NCBI GenBank assembly: GCA_017609045.1
Contig: JAFCES010000027.1
Coordinates: 1 to 8,862 of the forward strand
DNA from: Candidatus Pacearchaeota archaeon
Lineage (GTDB): Archaea > Nanobdellota > Nanobdellia > Pacearchaeales > GW2011-AR1
Direction of reading: 5' to 3'
Length of the DNA: 8,862 nt
Within the stretch, counting starts at the first letter, position 1; each line of letters begins with the position of its first letter. The notes under the pieces were generated by a model that was not told the DNA's origin, made no database searches, and saw only the letters and a program-made list of their open reading frames with translations. Positions 1-6,840 of the stretch are shown piece by piece. The translations under genes were made by a program, and so were the position numbers.

Positions 1-605
1 CCAGGAGTATGCTCTGGAATACATCCAATAGTCAGATTCCCAACTTGTTCTCCTCCTGCTACCCACTCACAGTCTCTTTTATCTTTATTTTCACAATCTA
101 TTTTTTCTTTCTGGCTTACACACTCCTGCCATCTATTAACTCTACAAGCAGCCTGACTAAATTCTTGTCCTCCAGCTTCTATCTTGCCTTCTATACATAT
201 TTCTTGCCTGAAATCAGCACAAGGCTCTATAATTTCCTCTCCATCCATACATAAATGTCTGAAGTAACGAGAGCCTACAGAATCTTCATACTCATCAGTA
301 GAACACCAACTCTCCCCATGTTTATGTGGATTTCCATCGCTTGTGTCAGAAGCTTTACAATTCAAATCTCTACAGATGTAATTTCCATAAGTAGGCCCCA
401 CTCCAGATCTTTTATATTCTCCACAAATGCTTCCCTGGAAATAATTACAATTACCGCAAGAAGCTGAGTTGGTATTAGCCGAATCAGAATTACAACTCTC
501 AACTTTTGAAACTTTTTTTCTCCAATAAGCTTTATCATCTACACGAGAAGCATCATAAATGTTAGCTATATTCCCGCAAGAATCAACAAAATAATAGGCC
601 CACAA
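1..605 (-). pseudogene. Downstream part of Cys-rich surface protein, left copy; out of frame with its 5' part and cut by the window edge
   Basis: An open minus-strand frame runs from 605 to the left window edge (about 201 codons) without a stop. It begins right after an in-frame TAA (608-606) and has no convincing start codon; a TTG at 605-603 is the only early candidate. It reads YYFVDSCGNIANIYDASRVD, then GNCNYF, GESWC, VGSRYFRHLCMDGE and NRWQEC. These motifs occur in the same order in the right-hand copy around 4650-5170 (GNCNYF, GESWC, VGSRHWRYSCIDGE, NRWQEC), so this is the continuation of the protein that starts at 1285 and not a separate gene. Frames 566-1285 and 605-1 overlap by 40 nt and differ by a -1 shift. 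The gene is either frameshifted or misassembled. By analogy with the right copy, a membrane block and Ig-like domains should follow outside the window. It is secreted and disulfide-rich by inference; its function is unknown. Confidence 0.72.
481..542. repeat. 62-bp perfect direct repeat, left unit (partner 5109-5170)
   Basis: All 62 bases are identical to 5109-5170, in the same orientation. The repeat lies inside the Cys-rich gene just downstream of the frame break and encodes the peptide VDDKAYWRKKVSKVESCNSD. Flanking sequence on both sides is much less similar between the copies, so the identity is a sharply bounded patch. Confidence 0.9.
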
Positions 606-1285
606 TTAGTTCCAAGCTCATCAGCTGAACATAAATAATCTTTATAAAAAGTTACGTTTCCTGTAATAGTTTCATTTTCTCCTCTCATCCCGTTTTTCAT
701 ACTATCACACTCCTGTCTTGTAGTAAACTTACAGGTTTTTGCATAATCAACTTCAAAAACACAAGCTCCCTCATCAGATAGAGAGGCAAGAGAAATGCAT
801 TCCAATTCACTATCTATTCCAGCTCTAAAATCAGTAATCAAGCCATAAAAAGAAGAGAGTTTTTTACATCTTGTTAAAGTTACAAAAGCTGCTTGTGTTC
901 CTAAAACACAACATCCCAATCTACATTGAGGTATATTACATTCTGCATCTCCAGACCATGTACCTCCAGCTTCGTCACAAACTCTTTGAGGAGTATTTTC
1001 CATACATACTCCTTCAGAAGAATCATAACAACATCCTAACCTACAAAAAGAGGTAGCCTCACAACTAGTAGGAGTTTTTCTATAATCAACATCGCAGTTT
1101 TCCTGTTCTGTATCTTGACACCAGGCTCCATAAGTTGTTTTTTCACAACAATACTTCACTTCCTGAGCTTTTGATGTAGGAGCTGAAATAATAGAAGAGA
1201 AAGCAAAAATCGAAACTACAAGAAGAAAAATCTGCAGATAACTTATTCCTGCTTTCTCACTTATATTTAACTTAAACTTCATCAT
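566..1285 (-). CDS. Secreted Cys-rich protein, N-terminal part of the interrupted left copy
   Basis: 239 residues starting MMKFKLN, 1 nt after the TAA of the anchored-protein gene at 1287-2090, so co-translated in an operon. Residues 14-36 form a hydrophobic signal sequence (SYLQIFLLVVSIFAF core) with a plausible cleavage at SKA/QE near residue 40. The mature part is exceptionally rich in cysteine (21 Cys). Paired modules occur: YCC at 45-47, CRLGCC at 81-86 and CRLGCC at 121-126, with GGTWSGDAECNIPQ between the last two and an FVTLTRCKKLSSFYG segment after them. NETIT and NVT are possible N-glycosylation sequons. The last 10 or so residues (PIILLILAGI) are probably out-of-frame read-through, because the homologous continuation (YYFVDSCGN) is in the -1 frame from 605 onward. 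The paralogue is 5163-5822. The family looks like a DPANN-type surface protein; no function can be assigned. Confidence 0.8.
   Translation of the reverse strand: MMKFKLNISEKAGISYLQIFLLVVSIFAFSSIISAPTSKAQEVKYCCEKTTYGAWCQDTEQENCDVDYRKTPTSCEATSFCRLGCCYDSSEGVCMENTPQRVCDEAGGTWSGDAECNIPQCRLGCCVLGTQAAFVTLTRCKKLSSFYGLITDFRAGIDSELECISLASLSDEGACVFEVDYAKTCKFTTRQECDSMKNGMRGENETITGNVTFYKDYLCSADELGTNCGPIILLILAGI
1200..1245. repeat. 46-bp perfect repeat in the signal-peptide coding region (partner 5731-5776)
   Basis: 46 identical bases are shared with 5731-5776. They encode the hydrophobic core (SYLQIFLLVVSIFAF) of the signal sequence in both Cys-rich paralogues. Synonymous positions are also identical, although neighbouring codons have diverged. 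Confidence 0.88.
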
Positions 1286-1286
1286 T

Positions 1287-2090
1287 TTAAACTATAACAG
1301 GTTTATATGTCTGTCCGATTCCATATCCAGCTGGCCAGCTCAAACTTCGAGTGGCAAAAGTAAGGCTGTCTTCTGTAATCTTATCAGTTAATATGTAAAT
1401 TTTACTACCGTCTCCTTGCTTGTATTTCTCAACTTTTACATTAGGGTAATATAACATATAACTTGTGATATCAGAATCACCATATCTAGTTTCCCAATTT
1501 AGTATTGAAGTAGTTAACATAATCAAATCATAAAGTCTGCTCTTAAGGTTTATTTCAAACTTTTCATATCTCTCCCCTCTTTCCTCACTAACAAAGCTTA
1601 TACCTGACACTGCAACTCTTATATTTTCAGGCATAATCTCTACAGAAATCTCTTCTCTTGTTTCAGAAACAGAATAACCTCTTTTTCTTAATTCTTCTTT
1701 CAAATTGTCTATGCATACTTTGGCTTTTGGTTTGATATTCTCTAAAATCTCTCTTTCTATATGCTGTATCAATAAAGGCTGCTGCATCTTGCAAGTTTGA
1801 TAGTACTGGTTTGTATAGCATAAATACTCCACTTTTTCATTATTAAACATAACAGCATTAACAGGCTCAACGCTCCCACCTCGCGAACTTACCATCTTTA
1901 TTGTCTCTTCTACTTCTTCTTTCAAGCAGTCTTGAAGATAAACAGGAGGAGCAGCTGGTTTTATTAAGGTTTTTATTCTAGGATAAAACAAAAAAATTAA
2001 TACACCTACAATCACTATAGCTATCATAATATAAATCGTAACCTGTCCTTTTTTAGAAAAATTCCCCTTTTTTTCACTTTTAAATTGCAT
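1287..2090 (-). CDS. Membrane-anchored pilin-like exported protein, left-cassette copy
   Basis: 267 residues. A short basic N-terminus (MQFKSEKKGNFSKKG) is followed by QVTIYIMIAIVIVGVLIFLF, a single membrane helix at about residues 17-36. KKGQ directly before a hydrophobic helix resembles the class III (prepilin/archaellin) signal, where cleavage falls between G and Q. The usual Glu at +5 is absent, so this is only a resemblance, and a plain N-terminal anchor is equally possible. The rest is predicted extracytoplasmic, with four Cys: DCLKEE, EYLCYTNQYYQTC (two) and VCIDNLKEE. Conserved landmarks shared with the paralogue at 5829-6617 are SRGGSVEP/QAGYIQP, YLCY, Y-Q-x-C, QPLLIQH/EPLYIQH and a C-terminal ATRSLSWPAG/AVRSCAIPPG. 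It is the first gene of the left cassette, has its own TATA box 26 nt upstream, and abuts the Cys-rich gene by 1 nt, which suggests a functional pair. Function unknown. Confidence 0.82.
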   Translation of the reverse strand: MQFKSEKKGNFSKKGQVTIYIMIAIVIVGVLIFLFYPRIKTLIKPAAPPVYLQDCLKEEVEETIKMVSSRGGSVEPVNAVMFNNEKVEYLCYTNQYYQTCKMQQPLLIQHIEREILENIKPKAKVCIDNLKEELRKRGYSVSETREEISVEIMPENIRVAVSGISFVSEERGERYEKFEINLKSRLYDLIMLTTSILNWETRYGDSDITSYMLYYPNVKVEKYKQGDGSKIYILTDKITEDSLTFATRSLSWPAGYGIGQTYKPVIV

Positions 2091-2110
2091 GTTTTTCTAA
2101 GGCTAAAGAT

Positions 2111-2120
2111 GTTTATAAAT
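2111..2120 (-). promoter_or_regulatory. Archaeal TATA box for the left cassette, probably leaderless
   Basis: The minus strand reads ATTTATAAAC, preceded by a purine-rich AAGAAA that could act as BRE. Its centre is about 26 nt from the ATG at 2090, the spacing expected when transcription starts at the start codon. No Shine-Dalgarno sequence is visible in front of this ATG, in agreement with a leaderless transcript. Confidence 0.55.
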
Positions 2121-2147
2121 TTTCTTATAATCTGGCATTGTTAAGCC

Positions 2148-2167
2148 AAGAGAGAAGAAAAACACCC
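2148..2167 (-). terminator. Possible pyrimidine-rich terminator in the spacer between cassettes
   Basis: In the 2091-2305 spacer, the minus strand carries GTGTTTTTCTTCTCTCTT, the kind of T-rich tract at which archaeal RNA polymerase stops. It follows the stop codon of the large Cys-rich/Ig-like gene (2308-2306) by about 140 nt. A weak 6-bp inverted repeat (ttctaa/ttagaa, 2192-2210) lies between. I see no gene in this spacer. Confidence 0.25.
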
Positions 2168-2305
2168 TTTATTAACAATAACTAAAATATCTTCTAAGAA
2201 TTTTTTAGAAATTTAGCAAATAGCAATTATCATAGCAAGATTGTTCAATTTCCAGAGTCTATCAGCTTTTAAATTAACAGAATCTTATAATCTTACTAGA
2301 CTTTG

Positions 2306-4999
2306 TTAATACACCTCATAAGTCCTTACTACCATACTACATCCATCTGGTCCTCTACCCCAAACATCTTTACATTTTATATGATATGTTAAACCTTCAA
2401 TCCAATCAGCATCATGTACTTTCTCACTACCAGACATTAAAGTACCATTTTCAAAACTAAACCTGCAAGTTTCTTCAGAATAACTGCATATAGAGTTTTC
2501 ATTAGTTATTATGCGTAAAGAGCCTGCATTGTAAACCCTAATAACTTGTGGAGGCTCATCATCTACTTTTATTTTAAAAGAGGTTTTTGAACTCGCAATA
2601 TTTCCAGCTACATCCTCACATCTAACATAAATATTATAAGTTCCAGCAGGCCTATCAGCAAGAGGCTGTTTATGTATCTTATTATTTGTTTCTAAAAACT
2701 CAGTTATATACTCTCCCTCATTAACTCCCCACTCACATCTTGCTTTTCCATCTTCAGCTCCCCCGCTTGTTTTCACTTCTATTTCTATACTGGTTAGAGA
2801 TGTTCCAGAAATAACTTCGTCACTTGGTTTTATATAATCTATTGAAAGAGGTGAATCTGATGAAAATAAAGTATAGATATAACTTTCCTGATTAGTGTTT
2901 CTTGATTCATTATCCTCTTGCAGCCAGGGCTGGTCTTTACATCTAAAATAAAAACTGTTTTCTCCCCCAGAAAAGTTTGTTAGAACAGTAGAACAAGGCC
3001 ATCCAAAAGCTGTCTGATCTTGTAAGTCAGTTTCACATTCCATTGAATTTTCCATATTCTCATAACTCTGGTCTACTCTACTCCATTTACACTCAGCTGG
3101 CTCATTCAAATAAACTATTATGTCTTGCTCGCTAACATTGTAAGGAACATAAGCATTGTTTTCAGGCAGTGTTTTTCTTATTATAGGAGCTGTTCTGTCA
3201 GGACCCTCACTTACACATATGCCAATCAAATACTCATTAAGATTAAAGTTCCCCCAATCATCCTGGCATCTTACATACATCTTGAAATTTCCATAATTCT
3301 CTATAACATGTTCTCTTGTAATATTGAATTGTTCAGCAATACTATCTACACTTGGCAGAGTAATTAGAGAGGAATGATTATAAAGATAAAGATTGCTCTC
3401 ACCAAAAAAGTTTTCCATCCCTTCGTAATTTAAAGTATGTTTCAGTTCATACTTGCATTGACTTGCTTTATCTGTTTTTATACCAAAGTTCAAGGCTGTA
3501 AACTCTTGTATACACTGGTCATCTTCTGTCCTTATTTTAAACCCTTCGCTAGTTAATTCATATTTATAGCCTGGAGTTAAAACTTCCTGCCATGGACTTA
3601 TTGTTGGTGGTTGATTATTATTCCCACTTCCTATACATAACTCATTTCCTGTCCCCTCATTCAAAAATTTGCAAGCCGTTCCTAAAGACCAGCATCTATA
3701 TTTACTACAAGACTTCAACCCCTCTGCACATTTTTCACAGTTAGCTCCTCCAACAGGAGGCTGCCATGGTTTACAAGTAAAGGTTACAATAACTTCTTTT
3801 GTTTCCCCTATTCCAAGGATTGCAACTATAATTAGGATTATCACAGCAATAACAATAGCTATAGGCCCTATAGGTCCTGGAATTACTCCAAGATGAGACA
3901 AACCAACTAAGGCTCCTGCAATACCTCCCACAATAGTAACAATTAAAGCACCCTCATTTTCTATTCCAAGCAAGTCTGCAGCAATAGCTCCTACTACAGC
4001 TCCGATTGCTGCCCCTATAAAAGCACTTCCCATTCCTGCTAAGACTGGTGCTGATGATGAGGCTACTATACCCTGTTTAAAAACAAGTCCCATAGCAGTT
4101 CCCATCCCCACTCCTGTTGACAGCCAACTCCCTACAGCTGCAGCATATCCTAAAGCTCCGACTACTCCTCCAATAGCTAAAGTTGCTTCAGTATAATCCT
4201 CTACTTCCTCCCCAGCCTCACCCAAATCTTCAGGAATTCCTAACATACTTAAAATCTCACTTATATTTCCTGGCTCAGCTTTCTGTCCAGTAACAGCTTG
4301 AGCATATTCTATGTATTCATTTATCTTCCTCCTGCCTAGTTTAGGAGCATTTCTTACATTATAACCATCATCTGTAAACTCTCCTTTAACATTAACATAA
4401 CCACCACAATCCCCTAAACTAGTACAAAATTCATTCATCTTTTGTGTAAAAATAGCTTTTTCACAATTACAATTTACTTTACATTTCCAGCCACTCAACT
4501 CTTTAACATAAATAACAGTACATTTTTGAGAAGCCTGAGAACAAATTGTTTCAGCTACTTTTCCTCCCCCCTCATTAGTTAAGTCAAAACCAGGTGGATA
4601 TTTTGGGACACAATATTTAAAATTAAAACCCTTATCAACATTAACTTCCTGTATAAAACAGTCTGGGTTTTCCTCGCATTTTCCAGCCATACCCTCTTCC
4701 CAGTTTTCACCTTCTTCCATATTATAACCCATACACTCCTGCCATCTATTAATTCTGCAAGATGCAGTAGAAAATTCTTTTCCTTTACCTACATCAACCT
4801 CACTTTCCACGCATATACCATTTCTATAATCATCACAGCCCTCTACTTTTACCTCTCCATCTATACAACTATATCTCCAATGCCTACTTCCTACCACATC
4901 TCTACCTTCTCCTATATAGCCATCATAAATACACCAACTCTCCCCGTTTTTCCTATCTTTTTTCCCTCCGCCATTAGCAGGAGCATCTTTACAACTCAT
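2306..4999 (-). CDS. Large Cys-rich surface protein with Gly/Ala-rich membrane block and Ig-like repeats, downstream part of the right copy
   Basis: 897 residues from the first ATG. The frame is open up to 5170, and the extra 57 residues (VDDKAYWRKKV...GNCNYF) are homologous to the left copy, so the true protein very probably continues from 5163-5822 across a +1 frame break. Order, numbered from this ATG: Cys-rich region 1-200 with GESWC, VGSRHWRYSCIDGE and NRWQEC; a glycine-zipper-like hydrophobic block 272-398 with three or four possible helices (for example FIGAAIGAVVGAIAADLLG); a second Cys cluster 409-455 (CEKC, CSKYRCWSLGTAC, NEGTGNELC); a domain with NFGIKTDKASQCK and YLYNHSSLITLP; then tandem Ig-like domains marked by YVRCQDDWGN (575), YFRCKDQPW (684), YVRCEDVAGN (791) and HIKCKDVWGR (873). 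Several N-x-S/T sequons are present. It is the last gene of the apparent operon. Probably a cell-surface, disulfide-stabilised protein; adhesion or envelope function is inference only. Confidence 0.78.
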   Translation of the reverse strand: MSCKDAPANGGGKKDRKNGESWCIYDGYIGEGRDVVGSRHWRYSCIDGEVKVEGCDDYRNGICVESEVDVGKGKEFSTASCRINRWQECMGYNMEEGENWEEGMAGKCEENPDCFIQEVNVDKGFNFKYCVPKYPPGFDLTNEGGGKVAETICSQASQKCTVIYVKELSGWKCKVNCNCEKAIFTQKMNEFCTSLGDCGGYVNVKGEFTDDGYNVRNAPKLGRRKINEYIEYAQAVTGQKAEPGNISEILSMLGIPEDLGEAGEEVEDYTEATLAIGGVVGALGYAAAVGSWLSTGVGMGTAMGLVFKQGIVASSSAPVLAGMGSAFIGAAIGAVVGAIAADLLGIENEGALIVTIVGGIAGALVGLSHLGVIPGPIGPIAIVIAVIILIIVAILGIGETKEVIVTFTCKPWQPPVGGANCEKCAEGLKSCSKYRCWSLGTACKFLNEGTGNELCIGSGNNNQPPTISPWQEVLTPGYKYELTSEGFKIRTEDDQCIQEFTALNFGIKTDKASQCKYELKHTLNYEGMENFFGESNLYLYNHSSLITLPSVDSIAEQFNITREHVIENYGNFKMYVRCQDDWGNFNLNEYLIGICVSEGPDRTAPIIRKTLPENNAYVPYNVSEQDIIVYLNEPAECKWSRVDQSYENMENSMECETDLQDQTAFGWPCSTVLTNFSGGENSFYFRCKDQPWLQEDNESRNTNQESYIYTLFSSDSPLSIDYIKPSDEVISGTSLTSIEIEVKTSGGAEDGKARCEWGVNEGEYITEFLETNNKIHKQPLADRPAGTYNIYVRCEDVAGNIASSKTSFKIKVDDEPPQVIRVYNAGSLRIITNENSICSYSEETCRFSFENGTLMSGSEKVHDADWIEGLTYHIKCKDVWGRGPDGCSMVVRTYEVY

Positions 5000-5108
5000 G
5001 TCTTTACATATATACTCTCCATATTTTGGCTCAATTCCAACAGCTAAGCCACATTTGCTACCAAGAAAATAATTACAGTTCCCACATCTCTTATTGTTAG
5101 CATTACTT

Positions 5109-5170
5109 GAATCAGAATTACAACTCTCAACTTTTGAAACTTTTTTTCTCCAATAAGCTTTATCATCTAC
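5109..5170. repeat. 62-bp perfect direct repeat, right unit (partner 481-542)
   Basis: Identical to 481-542. Base 5170 is both the end of the repeat and the first base of the open downstream frame of the right-hand Cys-rich gene, so the repeat boundary coincides exactly with the frame break. Sequence to the right (5171 onward) has no similarity to the equivalent place in the left copy. Confidence 0.9.
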
Positions 5171-5822
5171 TCAGTTCAGGATTTGAACATAAATAGTTTT
5201 CATAAAACTCTCCTCTTAAAGATAAACACTCTTGATTAGATAAAAACCTACAGCCTCTTTCTTCAGCTTCCTCAATTATACAAGCACCATAACTTACATC
5301 TTGAGCTAAAGCAAGACACCCTATTTCGGTTCTTATGTTCTGTCTGAAATCAGGCTCTATACCATAAAAAGCAGAAAGCTTTTCACATCTCTTTTCAGTT
5401 ACAAAAGAAGCTTGTCTTCCTAAAACACAACATCCTCTTCCACATTGTTGAATATTACATCCTTCATTATCAAACCATTGTCCTCCTTCTGATTCACATT
5501 TTTGTTTTGGTGTTCTTGGAATACAAAAACCCTCTTTTTCGGCGTCAAAACAACATCCTAATTTACAACTTGAAACTCCAGAACATTTTGTAGGGATACA
5601 ATCAACAGCACATTCTTCACTGCATTCTTCTTGTAAAAATTCCTGACATACTGCTCCCTGTTTAGTTTCAGGGCAACAATTAACCACAAATTCCTGAGCT
5701 TCAACCTCTGGTAGAGAGATAAGGTAAGAAAAAGCAAAAATCGAAACTACAAGAAGAAAAATCTGCAGATAACTTACTCTTGCTTTTTCACTCACCAGTT
5801 TTTTTAGATTTTCTTTTGTCAT
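5163..5822 (-). CDS. Secreted Cys-rich protein, N-terminal part of the interrupted right copy
   Basis: 219 residues starting MTKENLKKL, 6 nt after the stop of the anchored-protein gene. The signal sequence spans residues 15-37 (SYLQIFLLVVSIFAFSYLI), with likely cleavage at VEA/QE near 42. The mature part has 22 Cys: NCC at 48-50, CKLGCC at 86-91 and CGRGCC at 127-132, with GGQWFDNEGCNIQQ before the last and FVTEKRCEKLSAFYG after it. Most Cys positions match those of the left paralogue (566-1285). It ends NYLCSNPELSR at a TGA (5165-5163), where the left copy continues GTNC. The segment equivalent to YYFVDSCGNIANIYDAS of the left copy is missing, and the downstream region resumes in the +1 frame at 5170. 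The natural product is therefore probably one chain of roughly 1,170 or more residues, broken here by a deletion or an assembly error. Function unknown. Confidence 0.8.
   Translation of the reverse strand: MTKENLKKLVSEKARVSYLQIFLLVVSIFAFSYLISLPEVEAQEFVVNCCPETKQGAVCQEFLQEECSEECAVDCIPTKCSGVSSCKLGCCFDAEKEGFCIPRTPKQKCESEGGQWFDNEGCNIQQCGRGCCVLGRQASFVTEKRCEKLSAFYGIEPDFRQNIRTEIGCLALAQDVSYGACIIEEAEERGCRFLSNQECLSLRGEFYENYLCSNPELSR
5731..5776. repeat. 46-bp perfect repeat in the signal-peptide coding region (partner 1200-1245)
   Basis: Identical to 1200-1245. It encodes the hydrophobic core of the secretion signal of the right-hand Cys-rich protein. Confidence 0.88.
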
Positions 5823-5828
5823 CTTAGC

Positions 5829-6617
5829 TTAAAACCCAGGAGGAATTGCACAACTTCTTACAGCTATGTAAAGTGCTTTTCCTGTATATCTATCTTTTAT
5901 AACATAAATTTTGCTTGAAGTTAAGCCAGAACCTATAGCTTTTTTATCTACATCAAACTCAGGATATAGTAATATATAACCAAGATACTCAAAATTACAA
6001 AACTTAGCTTCCTGGCTAACTATTTCCTGAGATAGACAAGCTAAATCATAAATAGGAGAAGAAACCTTAGCTCTAAATCTGTCATATCTTTTTGATTCTT
6101 CTCCTCTTCTGATTTCAAATATTTTTTCTATGTTTATCTTAACCTGCTTTGGATTCAGTTCAACATCTAAGTTTAAAGGGCCGTCATCAACATCATAATT
6201 CCTATCTTGATATTCCTGTTTTAGAGCGTAGAAGCAGTCCTTAATTCTTGGTTCAATATAGCTTTTAATTTCCTCTTCTAAATGCTGTATGTAAAGAGGT
6301 TCTTGATTTACACATGCCTGATAAAAATTTTTATTATAACAGAGATAAGCTACCCTATTATTTTCATATAGTAAATAGTTGGTTGGTTGTATATAGCCTG
6401 CTTGAGGCAATATTATTTCAATTACCTGTATTGTAGCATCCTTAGTACATTTCTCAATATACTCCTGTGGTTCTGGAAAACTCGGCCCAAATACCTCTAC
6501 TCCTTCCCTTCCCTTTAAAATAAAAAATAAAACTATAGCAAAAACAATGAATAATGCTATAATTATGAAAATTGTAATCTGGCCTTTTTTCCTCCCTTGA
6601 TTCATTTTAACATCCAT
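5829..6617 (-). CDS. Membrane-anchored pilin-like exported protein, right-cassette copy
   Basis: 262 residues. A basic N-terminus (MDVKMNQGRKKG) precedes QITIFIIIALFIVFAIVLFFIL, one membrane helix. The KKGQ junction resembles a prepilin-peptidase site, but without Glu at +5. The rest is probably outside the cell and has seven Cys: EKCTKD, YLCYNKNFYQAC (two), DCFYALKQ, LACLSQ, KFCNFE and RSCAIPPG. The first four correspond to those of the paralogue at 1287-2090; the last three are extra. Two starts are possible: ATG at 6617, with AAGGGG 7 nt upstream, and ATG at 6605, which makes a 4-nt ATGA overlap with the stop of the winged-helix gene. I give the longer form but regard both as open. The gene overlaps the regulator upstream and lies 6 nt before the Cys-rich gene, so all are probably one transcript. 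Function unknown; a role in displaying or assembling the Cys-rich partner is inference. Confidence 0.82.
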   Translation of the reverse strand: MDVKMNQGRKKGQITIFIIIALFIVFAIVLFFILKGREGVEVFGPSFPEPQEYIEKCTKDATIQVIEIILPQAGYIQPTNYLLYENNRVAYLCYNKNFYQACVNQEPLYIQHLEEEIKSYIEPRIKDCFYALKQEYQDRNYDVDDGPLNLDVELNPKQVKINIEKIFEIRRGEESKRYDRFRAKVSSPIYDLACLSQEIVSQEAKFCNFEYLGYILLYPEFDVDKKAIGSGLTSSKIYVIKDRYTGKALYIAVRSCAIPPGF

Positions 6618-6787
6618 AAGTTAACCCCTTCTTTTTTTATTTTTTCTACTTTTCCCCCTATAACTAATTCTAGTAAATACTTTTCAGCTGTGTTCCAAGA
6701 TATCTTTAAATAGTTTGCAATTTCAGAACTCGTCACAACCTTCTTCTTTCCAATCAGCTCCAGAATCTTCTTTTTATGTCTATTCAT
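6602..6787 (-). CDS. Small winged-helix DNA-binding protein, putative local regulator
   Basis: 61 residues starting MNRHKKKILELIGKKK. The fold signature is helix 1 (KKILELIG), helix 2 (TSSEIANYLKI), a recognition helix (SWNTAEKYLLELVIGG) and a hairpin wing (KVEKIKKEGVNLWML), which fills the whole chain. This is a minimal winged-helix domain of the sort common in archaeal regulators; no ligand or dimerisation domain is present. The same frame extends upstream to a TTG at 6835, but that point lies upstream of the transcription start expected from the TATA box at 6841-6850, so I chose the ATG at 6787. Its stop codon overlaps the start region of the anchored-protein gene, which places it at the head of the right cassette. 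The left cassette has no equivalent. Autoregulation of the operon is plausible but unproven. Confidence 0.72.
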   Translation of the reverse strand: MNRHKKKILELIGKKKVVTSSEIANYLKISWNTAEKYLLELVIGGKVEKIKKEGVNLWMLK

Positions 6788-6840
6788 ATGAATATTCTTA
6801 TCATAAATACTATGTTTATTATTATGAATATACAAAATGC

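Noticed and set aside
9..467. Plus-strand open frames at 9-254 and 255-467
   Set aside because: They are antisense to the Cys-rich coding frame (605-1), and their low-complexity products show no domain.
2192..2210. Inverted repeat ttctaa/ttagaa as a hairpin terminator or small RNA
   Set aside because: Only 6 AT-rich base pairs with a 7-nt loop; too weak to support on its own.
3125..3896. Plus-strand open frames at 3125-3367 and 3669-3896
   Set aside because: They lie antisense inside the large Cys-rich/Ig-like gene and have no recognisable features; the hydrophobic 3669 frame mirrors the Gly/Ala-rich block.
566..5170. Programmed ribosomal frameshift joining the halves of the Cys-rich proteins
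   Set aside because: The two copies need opposite shifts (-1 and +1). No X-XXY-YYZ slippery heptamer is present in the 40-nt overlap of the left copy, and the right-copy overlap is only 8 nt.
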